A stretch of 64,000 bases of DNA from Streptomyces colonosanans. GTDB taxonomy: Bacteria > Actinomycetota > Actinomycetes > Streptomycetales > Streptomycetaceae. Below the pieces are notes generated by a model. The model had not been told where the DNA came from, did not search any database, and saw only the letters and a program-made list of their open reading frames with translations. The stretch is taken from positions 38,610 to 102,609 of the forward strand of contig NZ_MLYP01000040.1 in the NCBI RefSeq assembly GCF_001866645.1, written 5' to 3'. Shown in pieces: positions 58,253 to 64,000 of the stretch; position 1 is the stretch's first letter; each line of letters begins with the position of its first letter. A program made the position numbers and the translations under genes.

Positions 58253-59388
58253 GACACCGCCTTCAAAAAGAGATCAGCGATTCGGTCGGGCCTGTAGTCC
58301 TGAGCCAGGTGGTACATGGCCTGTGAAGCTCGACCGTAGGCTACCGGATTCGCGAGGATGCCATCGACTGCGTGGAGCAGAGTGCCGGGCCCCCGGCGGG
58401 GGTCGCCGGTCAACAGCCGCACGGTGTCGGGGTAGCCCTCCCTGAGCGCGGGCAAGTTGCCGACCGGGTAGCTGACGACGGGCACGGCGGCGCTCATGGC
58501 CTCCAGGGCCACCAGACCGAACGTCTCCCGCAGGGACGGAACGATCACTGCGGAGGCCGCGCCGAGCCAGCTGGGCACCTCGCGCCAGGTCAGCTGCTGC
58601 TCGAGCAGAGTGATGTTCGGTGCCGCGGAGGCGAGTGCTCGGCACTGGTCGAGGAGGTCCGACTGGGAACCGGCGGCTGCCTCGAATCCGGCGTGGGCGA
58701 CTGTCACCTCCAGGCGGCGAGTCCAGGCGCTCGCGGCCGTCAGTAGCGGAACGAGTCCCTTCTCACGGCCGAGCCGGGCGAGTACCCGGATGGGAGCGAA
58801 CTGGCGCTGCTGGATTTGTTCCTCGTCCGGTGGGGCAGACGGAGGGTGCAAGAGCGCGTTGGGTACCACGCGCCAGCCATCTGGTGACCAGCCCGCTGCT
58901 TGGGCCTCGGCCCGGACCACCGGCGACGGAATGATCACCGTATCCGTCCCGGCCAGCGCGGCGGGCGCATCCTGCGGGTTGGGCAGGACGTGCACGGCCA
59001 GCACCCGGCGGACGCCGTCGGGCATGCCGCCGGCCAGGCGTCCCAGTCCCCACAGTGTGTCGGTGAAGACGACGGTATCGGCGCGGTGACGAGCGACGAT
59101 CTCGCGCAGCTGGGCCTGGAGCTTGTCCTCGGCCTCCTCGATCGCGTCGCGCAGGACTTGGTCGTCGCACGGAAATGCGACGGGAAGGTCGAGGGGTTCG
59201 ACGGCCACGCCATCGAGTCGGGGGCCTGGCCGCTGCGGGGCTGCGGTGGCGATGGTTACCCGGTGTCCGGCCGCGGCGAGTCCGGCGGCGAGGGCAGCGG
59301 TGGCCCGCTCGATGCCGGCCGGGGCGTCCATCTGCCAGGAAGCGAGGACGAAGACGATGCCGCGGGTGGTGGTGGAGGCATCGGTCAC
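58249..59388 (-). CDS. GT4-family glycosyltransferase
   Basis: From GTG 59388 the protein has 379 residues. The GT-B fold begins GIVFVLASWQMDAPAGIERAT. The C-terminal domain shows PIRVLARLGREKGLVPLLTA, VPSLRETFGLVALEAMSAAVP with the E-x7-E motif, and VVSYPVGNLPALREG. This is the MshA/PimB-like GT4 family, which uses UDP-GlcNAc or GDP-mannose. It is coupled by GTGA to the phosphoribosyltransferase gene and by ATGA to the exonuclease gene. It may add the sugar later handled by the PIG-L deacetylase. Confidence 0.85.
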   Translation of the reverse strand: MTDASTTTRGIVFVLASWQMDAPAGIERATAALAAGLAAAGHRVTIATAAPQRPGPRLDGVAVEPLDLPVAFPCDDQVLRDAIEEAEDKLQAQLREIVARHRADTVVFTDTLWGLGRLAGGMPDGVRRVLAVHVLPNPQDAPAALAGTDTVIIPSPVVRAEAQAAGWSPDGWRVVPNALLHPPSAPPDEEQIQQRQFAPIRVLARLGREKGLVPLLTAASAWTRRLEVTVAHAGFEAAAGSQSDLLDQCRALASAAPNITLLEQQLTWREVPSWLGAASAVIVPSLRETFGLVALEAMSAAVPVVSYPVGNLPALREGYPDTVRLLTGDPRRGPGTLLHAVDGILANPVAYGRASQAMYHLAQDYRPDRIADLFLKAVS

Positions 59389-59942
59389 GGCGTGAGGATC
59401 CTCTCGGGCGAAGGAAGCGGGCGGAGGGTGGTGTCGGGGTGCGGCTCCCAGGGGAAGACGACCCAGTCGTCGACGTCCCAGGCCCACCAGTTGGGGCGAG
59501 TGGGGCTGCCGACGTTGCGGCACAGGGCCACGGTGCTTACGTGAGCGTCTGGGGCGAGCCTGTCGGCAAGGGCGTCGGTGACTGCGGTGAATGTGGCGCC
59601 CGTGCCGCAGATGTCATCGACTAGGACGACACGGCCGTCCAAGGCATCGGGGAAGCCGTCCGAGGCGGTCACTGTCACTGTGCCCGTGGCCTGGACGTAC
59701 AGGGCATCGGAGCTGTTGTGTCGGGCGGAGACGTGGCTGACGGGTACACCGAGCCGGGCGGCGAGCTGCTCTGCTGGTGCACTCCCGCCGCCCGCGATGC
59801 CGATCACCATGGCGATCGGCCCTGCGGTGATGACGGCGGAGGCGAGAAGCTCGATGGCGGTCCCGTACGTCGACTCGGTGAGAAGGTACGGGCTGCGACG
59901 GCGGAAGACCCGTTGGGCTGCGGGGGCCGGGGTCTGGTTCAT
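59385..59942 (-). CDS. Phosphoribosyltransferase
   Basis: This 185-residue protein carries the PRPP motif VVLVDDICGTGATFTAVTDAL with two acidic residues before CGTGAT. The hood region AGPIAMVIGIAGGGSAPAEQL lies before it. It belongs to the type I PRTase fold of purine/orotate enzymes, but the base-recognition part is not diagnostic. It may join a base to PRPP or act as a sensor. Its start overlaps the radical SAM stop by ATGA. Confidence 0.82.
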   Translation of the reverse strand: MNQTPAPAAQRVFRRRSPYLLTESTYGTAIELLASAVITAGPIAMVIGIAGGGSAPAEQLAARLGVPVSHVSARHNSSDALYVQATGTVTVTASDGFPDALDGRVVLVDDICGTGATFTAVTDALADRLAPDAHVSTVALCRNVGSPTRPNWWAWDVDDWVVFPWEPHPDTTLRPLPSPERILTP

Positions 59943-60889
59943 GCCCGGGCCTCCTGCGGAAGCGGCAGGTGCAGGTCAGCAGCGGTCAGCAGGGGACGTG
60001 TGGGCTGGATGCCGGTTGCGCCGTGCACGTTGCGGTACACCTGCCCGTCGGCACGCACCACGGTGAACCCGTCGGCGAGTTCACGGGTCCGCAGCCGTAC
60101 CCGTAGGCCCTCTGGGGGCTGGGCCGAGGCGACGTGGCCCTGCGCGTCGGTGTCGCTGATCATCTCGGCCGCAGCGAGATGTACGCCGTCCCCGATCGGC
60201 AGCATCTGCAGGAAGGTCACCCCGACCGCTCCGAGTTCGGCAGCCAGGTCGACGACGGACTGGGCCCGGTGGGCGGTGGACTGCATCAAGACGGCGTGCA
60301 GCTGAACCGGCAGGCCCTGGGCGACGGCGGCTCGGACACCGGCCACGGCTCGGTCGAAGCTGCCCGCGCCTCGCCAGCGGTCGTGGGAGGCGGCGTCGGG
60401 TCCGTCGAAGCTGACCCTGACCGCGTCCAGGACCTGGGCGAGTTCGCTCGCCCGCCGCTCGAGGTGCCAGCCGTTGGTCGTGCAGCTGACCGCGGCTGCG
60501 CCGCTGCGGAGGATCTGTAGCAGCTGCGGAAGATCGCGTAGGAGAAGTGGTTCCCCGCCGGAGATGTCGTTGCCGAGAGTCCCGCACTCGGCGAGGATGC
60601 GGGCGATGCGCTGACGCGCTGCCGCATCCACATCCTTGAGGGTCTTGTCGTCGAGGCACTGAGGACAGGCAAGGTTGCAGCGAACGAGCGGGGACCAGCA
60701 GATGTTGAACGGCAGGCGGGTAGCGACCTGGCGTTGAGCGACCGTGGGCCACGTGGCTACCTCCCTGTCGTCCAATAGCAGTCGTCCGGTGGACAGCTGA
60801 CGGCCGGGTACGTGGGTGAGCTCGGTGGCGGGGTCGTACACCAGGCGCGTGTCGCCAAGCGTGGCGGACGAGAAGATTCGTAGCGTCAT
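59939..60889 (-). CDS. Radical SAM enzyme without an obvious SPASM domain
   Basis: From ATG 60889 the protein has 316 residues. FNICWSPLVRCNLACPQCLD gives the CxxxCxxC cluster (Cys 71, 75, 78). NDISGGEPLLLRDLPQLL is the SAM-binding GGEP motif, and VSCTTNGWHL and VRVSFDGPDA follow. The C-terminal part has no Cys-rich SPASM motif. Members of this kind modify peptides or small molecules. It is coupled to the GT2 gene (ATGA) and to the PRTase gene, so it should be part of the same pathway. Confidence 0.85.
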   Translation of the reverse strand: MTLRIFSSATLGDTRLVYDPATELTHVPGRQLSTGRLLLDDREVATWPTVAQRQVATRLPFNICWSPLVRCNLACPQCLDDKTLKDVDAAARQRIARILAECGTLGNDISGGEPLLLRDLPQLLQILRSGAAAVSCTTNGWHLERRASELAQVLDAVRVSFDGPDAASHDRWRGAGSFDRAVAGVRAAVAQGLPVQLHAVLMQSTAHRAQSVVDLAAELGAVGVTFLQMLPIGDGVHLAAAEMISDTDAQGHVASAQPPEGLRVRLRTRELADGFTVVRADGQVYRNVHGATGIQPTRPLLTAADLHLPLPQEARA

Positions 60890-61932
60890 CGGGTGATCAC
60901 CTCGGCGTCGGCCAGGAGCTGCTCGGTGTGGGCGTGGAAGGCGCCGGCGCGGCCCGACGGGACCGGCCCATCGAGCAGCATCCGGTAGTAGGCCAGCGTG
61001 TTCGGCCAGCCGGCGAGCTTGGTCTCCCACTGGGCGTCGGCATCCGGCGGATCAAGGTGGAAGCCGACGCACTGCCGCAGCGGGACGACCAGGCAGCCGG
61101 AGGCAATCAGGGCAGCACCGAGATGGGTGTCCTCCATGCCCCAGCCGATCCGGCCGAAGGTCGGATCGAAGCCGCCAACGTTGACGACCTTCTCGCGCGG
61201 TACGGCCAGCAGCGCGGTGACCACCGTGCGCGGAAGGTCCCAGTCCAGATAGGTGACCCCGTGGCCGAGCTTCTGGAAGTCGTCGGTCTCATCCAGCGGC
61301 CGACCAGTGGTCGGTCCGTCCAGCACGACACCGGTGTACAGCTGCTTGCCGCCGTTGCTGCGCCAGGTCACCCGGTGGTCGGCGGCCAGGTCGGGGCTAC
61401 GCGTGGGAATCTGGGCGCTGCCATCAAGGCCGGGTGTGTAGCGGACGTTGTGCCGGAAGCCCAACAGCACCGTATCCGGGCGGGAGCGGGCCGCCATGTC
61501 CGCGAGGACGTGGGGGCCGATGACCATGTCGGCATCCAGGTAGACGATGGTGCCAGCGCTTGCGAGCGCGGTGCCGACGTTCCGTGCGGTTGCTGCGCCG
61601 CCTGGATCGCGCAGGCGGATGAGCATGTCGACGGCGGGGTGGGCCTCGGCTATGTCCGCGGTCGAGTCGGTGGAGGCGTCGTCCACCACGATGATCTCGA
61701 CGGATCCGTGGGTGTTCTGCGTGGCGAGGGCGTCGAGGACGGGCCGCATCGAGTGCGCGGTGTTGCGAGCGGGCACCACCACCGACAGGGCATGGCCAGC
61801 CGCCAGGGCGGCGGGGGTCGGAGCGTGCCAGGAGAGACCAGACGCCTTTTCGAAATCGGCGCGAAGGGAGCGGTGGTCGTTTGGACGGGCGGCGAGGGCC
61901 TCGGCCAGCGTGAGAGTCACGGCCAGTTCCAT
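60886..61932 (-). CDS. GT2-family glycosyltransferase
   Basis: This 348-residue protein has HALSVVVPARNTAHSMRPVLDAL, VEIIVVDDASTDSTADIA, GTIVYLDADMVIGPHVLAD (DxD) and a late GGFDPTFGRIGWGMEDTHLGA. That is the GT-A core of GT2 enzymes, close to GalNAc-transferase-like bacterial forms by the FGRxGWGxED segment. It is soluble. Donor and acceptor are unknown. It overlaps the DUF6884-like gene by 16 bases upstream and the radical SAM gene downstream. Confidence 0.85.
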   Translation of the reverse strand: MELAVTLTLAEALAARPNDHRSLRADFEKASGLSWHAPTPAALAAGHALSVVVPARNTAHSMRPVLDALATQNTHGSVEIIVVDDASTDSTADIAEAHPAVDMLIRLRDPGGAATARNVGTALASAGTIVYLDADMVIGPHVLADMAARSRPDTVLLGFRHNVRYTPGLDGSAQIPTRSPDLAADHRVTWRSNGGKQLYTGVVLDGPTTGRPLDETDDFQKLGHGVTYLDWDLPRTVVTALLAVPREKVVNVGGFDPTFGRIGWGMEDTHLGAALIASGCLVVPLRQCVGFHLDPPDADAQWETKLAGWPNTLAYYRMLLDGPVPSGRAGAFHAHTEQLLADAEVITR

Positions 61933-62372
61933 TCGTCGAGTACGGCGGCGGCCTGGGGCCAGCCGTGGGGATCAGGGATCCAGTGCACGAGCGGGCGGTC
62001 GTCGTCGGCGAGCACGTCGGCGAGCAGGACCAGATAGAGCGGTTCGGCCACGACCAGGAGCCGCACGGGAACACCGAGTTCGTCGATGTGTTGGCGCAGG
62101 TGTCGGTATACCTGCGGGCGCAAGGTGTCGGCCTGCTCGGCGGTGAGCGTTTGGTCGTAGGGCAGCAGCGGCGTGTCGGCGTCGACCAGGCCGTGCCGGG
62201 CAGACAGGAAGAGGACGCGCTTGCGTAGGTCGGGGAGGTGCCCGACGCGCGCCCGCAAGTTTGGGGCGATGCCACCGATGTACAGCTCCAGGGCGGAGAT
62301 GGGGATGCTGGTGGGCATCTTTCTGCGTGAGCAGCCCGCGAGCATCAAAGTGCCGGGCAGCGGTGTGGTCAT
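61917..62372 (-). CDS. DUF6884-like protein
   Basis: From ATG 62372 the protein has 151 residues. TLMLAGCSRRKMPTSIPISALELYIGGI, then VLFLSARHGLVDADTPLLPYDQTLT match the DUF6884 pattern of a nucleoside-deoxyribosyltransferase-like or queuosine-type fold with Cys, Lys, His and Asp conserved. Such proteins are seen in nucleoside- and base-modification loci and phage. The start overlaps the FGE-like stop by ATGA. The role in this operon is open. Confidence 0.7.
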   Translation of the reverse strand: MTTPLPGTLMLAGCSRRKMPTSIPISALELYIGGIAPNLRARVGHLPDLRKRVLFLSARHGLVDADTPLLPYDQTLTAEQADTLRPQVYRHLRQHIDELGVPVRLLVVAEPLYLVLLADVLADDDRPLVHWIPDPHGWPQAAAVLDEWNWP

Positions 62373-62878
62373 GGTTCGCGCACCACCCGGAAGCCGATAC
62401 CCGCCGACTTGAGTTCTGTCGGTGCCGCATTGAGAAAGGTCGACCTGGCGTACAAGGCCGGAGAGTCGTGGGAGGCACCCCGCAGCACGAAGCCGTCGCC
62501 GAGGGTGGCACTGCTGGTCCACTCCCATACGTTGCCGGCCATGTCGAGCAGGCCCTCAGGGGTCGCGCCGTCCGGGTATGCGTCCACGGGCGTGGTGCGG
62601 CCCGGACCGCCCCGCAGGTTGGCGCGCCGGGCCGTGGGCTCCTCGTCGCCCCAGGGGTAGAGACGGCACTCGGGACCGGACGCCGCCCACTCCCACTCCA
62701 GCGAGCGGGGCAGGCGCCCGCCCAGCTCCTGCGCGATCCGAGCGGCATCGCAATGAGCCAAACCCGTCAGCGGCTTCTGGACACTGCCGTAGCCGAGTTG
62801 TGCCGGGGCGAGCACGGTCCGGGTCCACTCCAGCGTGCGCACCCTGATCGACCGCTTCTTGTCACCGAAGCGGCACAC
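62369..62878 (-). CDS. FGE-sulfatase/EgtB-like protein, first codons displaced by an IS
   Basis: From GTG 62878 the frame gives 169 residues: LGGRLPRSLEWEWAASGP, LYPWGDEEPTARRANLRGG, TPEGLLDMAGNVWEWTSS and VLRGASHD, the formylglycine-generating enzyme fold also used by EgtB-type sulfoxide synthases. It is shorter than most members. Upstream in frame WIRVEGG leads directly into the IS5 element at 62902, so the original start and about ten residues are lost. It may still be translated from GTG 62878. The operon it headed continues intact to 56003. Confidence 0.72.
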   Translation of the reverse strand: MCRFGDKKRSIRVRTLEWTRTVLAPAQLGYGSVQKPLTGLAHCDAARIAQELGGRLPRSLEWEWAASGPECRLYPWGDEEPTARRANLRGGPGRTTPVDAYPDGATPEGLLDMAGNVWEWTSSATLGDGFVLRGASHDSPALYARSTFLNAAPTELKSAGIGFRVVREP

Positions 62879-62901
62879 GCCGCCTTCGACCCGGATCCAG
62901 C

Positions 62902-62926
62902 TAGGGCGCGTATCCAGTTGTGATCA
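62902..62926. repeat. Left TIR of the IS5-family element
   Basis: Reverse complement of 63976-64000 with two mismatches. It lies 24 bases upstream of GTG 62878 of the FGE-like gene. Confidence 0.8.
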
Positions 62927-62977
62927 ATCTGTGGGTCTCGGCTTCGTGGCGGCGCCTGATCCGGTAGATCGGTTTGT

Positions 62978-63472
62978 GTGACGCGAATACAACTGACTGA
63001 TGCGGAGTGGGAGTTCATCGAGCCGTACCTGCCGATCGGTGAGTACGGCCCGTACCCGGGGCGGCTGCGGCAGCAGTTCGAGGGTGTGATTTGGCGATTC
63101 AAGACGGCGGGGCAGTGGCGGGAGATGCCGCAGGAGTTCGGGGCCTGGTCGACCGTGCACAATCGCTTTCGTCAGTGGAGGGACGCGGGCGTCTTCGAGG
63201 CCCTCTTGGAAGGTCTGATCGCGGAAGCCGCGAAGCGTGGTGAGGTGGACTTGTCCCTGGTGAGCGTGGACTCCACCACTGCCAGGGCTCACCACGACGC
63301 TGCCGGGCTCCGCATTGATGCCGACACACTCGCCGCCCTGGAGAAGGCCGCAGAGGAGGAGAAGGCCCGGCAAAAGGGGGCAGTCCGGAGGGACAAGTCG
63401 GGCAGGACACAGGAGACGACCCAGCCCGAGATGAGCGGCGACGCATCCGGCGCCGCCGCAAGCTCCGGCTGA
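62978..63472 (+). CDS. IS5-family transposase, N-terminal frame
   Basis: This 164-residue frame starts at GTG 62978: LTDAEWEFIEPYLPIGEYGP, GVIWRFKTAGQWREMPQEFGAWSTVHNRFRQW and LSLVSVDSTTARAHHDAAG with the first catalytic Asp. After KARQKGAVRR the frame runs into an out-of-phase end. A -1 change in the AAAAGGGGG stretch at 63372-63380 joins it to the second frame. The full product should be about 330 residues with the DDE set. Confidence 0.85.
   Translation: MTRIQLTDAEWEFIEPYLPIGEYGPYPGRLRQQFEGVIWRFKTAGQWREMPQEFGAWSTVHNRFRQWRDAGVFEALLEGLIAEAAKRGEVDLSLVSVDSTTARAHHDAAGLRIDADTLAALEKAAEEEKARQKGAVRRDKSGRTQETTQPEMSGDASGAAASSG
63372..63380 (+). promoter_or_regulatory. A4G5 slippery site for transposase frameshifting
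   Basis: Reading -1 here gives an uninterrupted frame through RRRRKLRLKAALLGRSRGG into the second half of the transposase. This matches programmed frameshifting in the group. Confidence 0.65.
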
Positions 63473-63549
63473 AAGCCGCCCTGCTCGGACGCTCGAGAGG
63501 TGGGCTGACCAGCAAGGTCCACCTCGCCGCCGACCGCAGGTGCCGGCCG

Positions 63550-63978
63550 TTGGCCTTCGTCCTGACCGCGGGACAGGCTGCGGACAGCCCGCAGTTCATC
63601 CCCGTGCTCAGGAAAATACGAGTTCGGGGACCTGTCGGTCGTCCTCGGACCCGCCCTGACGCAGTTGCCGGGGACAAGGCCTATTCGTCCCGCGGCAATC
63701 GCGCCCACCTGCGGAAACGCGGCATCAAGGCAGTCATCCCCGAGAAGCTGGACCAGGCGGCCAACCGGGCTAAGAAGGGGAGCAAGGGCGGTAGGCCCGT
63801 CAGCCACGACGCCGACCTCTACAAGGAACGGAACACCGTCGAACGGCTGATCAACAAGCTGAAGGCCTGGCGAGGCATCGCCACCCGGTACGACAAGACA
63901 CCGGAGAGCTACCTCGCCGGCCTCCACTTGCGTGCCTCAATGATCTGGATCAAGGACCTCACGCGAGCCAACTCTTGA
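63550..63978 (+). CDS. IS5-family transposase, C-terminal frame
   Basis: The frame is open from before 63440 (LRLKAALLGRSRGGLTSKVH) and continues RPLAFVLTAGQAADSPQFIP, AVAGDKAYSSRGNRAHLRKRG with the second Asp and KERNTVERLINKLKAWRGIATRYDK with the catalytic Glu. It is probably made only as a fusion with the first frame by -1 frameshifting. The stop at 63978 lies at the start of the right inverted repeat. Confidence 0.85.
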   Translation: MAFVLTAGQAADSPQFIPVLRKIRVRGPVGRPRTRPDAVAGDKAYSSRGNRAHLRKRGIKAVIPEKLDQAANRAKKGSKGGRPVSHDADLYKERNTVERLINKLKAWRGIATRYDKTPESYLAGLHLRASMIWIKDLTRANS

Positions 63979-64000
63979 TCACAACTCAATACGCGCCCTA
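63976..64000. repeat. Right TIR of the IS5-family element
   Basis: It overlaps the last bases of the transposase frame and ends at the window edge. Confidence 0.8.

Larger units (their letters stand above)
62902..64000 (+). mobile_element. IS5-family insertion sequence (IS427-like group)
   Basis: Terminal inverted repeats begin TAGGGCGCGTAT at 62902 and end ATACGCGCCCTA at 64000; the 25-base arms differ at two positions. The transposase is split into two frames with an A4G5 slippery stretch, as in the IS427 group. The element appears complete and ends exactly at or near the window edge, so the right flank and target duplication cannot be checked. Confidence 0.82.

Noticed and set aside
56769..59388. 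GT4 plus PIG-L read as mycothiol genes mshA/mshB
   Set aside because: The other mycothiol genes are absent, the two genes are separated by an exonuclease gene, and the operon context is unlike the usual dispersed mycothiol loci.
1..64000. tRNA, rRNA and tmRNA genes
   Set aside because: No cloverleaf or conserved rRNA segment was recognised by eye on either strand; a covariance search was not possible.

Overview
The window is high-GC actinomycete DNA, most likely from Streptomyces or a close relative such as Kitasatospora. The evidence is the GC-rich third codon positions, frequent GTG/TTG starts, and a set of characteristic families: an LAXTG-type sortase substrate, WhiB, DUF317-like and DUF6233-like proteins, the ATP-binding/XRE-DUF5753/DUF397 triad, and IS110 and IS5 elements. 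The functional calls come from reading motifs; no database search was possible.

Layout. (1) 1-8.7 kb: the 3' end of a wall-anchored surface protein with a strong terminator, a frame-broken acetyltransferase-like relic, small DUF genes, a 2.07-kb non-autonomous transposon-like unit (2481-4552; 25-bp perfect terminal inverted repeats, 5-bp GTAGC target duplication, no transposase) carrying a 2OG-Fe(II) oxygenase and a two-gene S74/tail-fibre-like module, then a DUF317 cassette and a lipoprotein gene separated by converging hairpins. (2) 8.8-18.3 kb: a mobilizable-element backbone with relaxase, MobC, a membrane spread-type protein, WhiB, a zinc-finger protein, an HTH replication-initiator-like gene with iteron-like repeats, and an XRE regulator with palindromic operators. 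No FtsK/TraB-type coupling protein is visible. (3) 18.3-26 kb: an MmyB-type regulator, an ImmA/IrrE protease with two membrane proteins, an IS110 element, a methyltransferase, and the C-terminal relic of a tyrosine recombinase.

(4) 26.0-40.3 kb: a minus-strand operon of twelve genes (40313 down to 26698), most joined by stop/start overlaps. It encodes a flavin oxidoreductase/mutase-like protein, a dual-specificity phosphatase, a membrane GT2, a PLP decarboxylase fused through a Gly-Ser linker to an unknown domain, two APH-like kinases, a Nudix protein, a PrnB-like haem protein, a GHMP kinase, a methyltransferase, an unknown protein with a possible CYTH-like end, an HPr-kinase-like P-loop protein and a HAD phosphatase. 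A small P-loop kinase follows. The set looks like an uncharacterised small-molecule or peptide-modification pathway.

(5) 40.4-46 kb: GNAT, the anti-sigma-like/XRE/DUF397 triad and two membrane-anchored Mrr-type nucleases with a small membrane partner. (6) 44.7-54.4 kb: a nucleotide-handling block with seven Nudix domains in five genes (MTase + Nudix, ASCH-Nudix, triple Nudix, double Nudix), a P-loop kinase fused to a VanX-type dipeptidase, an ABC exporter and a third APH. (7) 54.8-62.9 kb: an HhH-GPD DNA glycosylase, then a coupled operon of HAD, PIG-L deacetylase, 5'-3' exonuclease, GT4, phosphoribosyltransferase, radical SAM, GT2, DUF6884-like and FGE-like genes. Its first gene is cut near its 5' end by an IS5-family element (62902-64000) that reaches the window edge.

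Regions 4, 6 and 7 share kinases, phosphatases, Nudix proteins, glycosyltransferases and methyltransferases, and the P-loop kinase occurs as two paralogues (stand-alone and VanX-fused). I infer one large accessory locus, perhaps making or detoxifying a sugar-nucleotide- or amino-acid-derived metabolite. The product is unknown. Several genes carry single-base frame breaks, some beside G runs, so assembly error must be separated from real decay.
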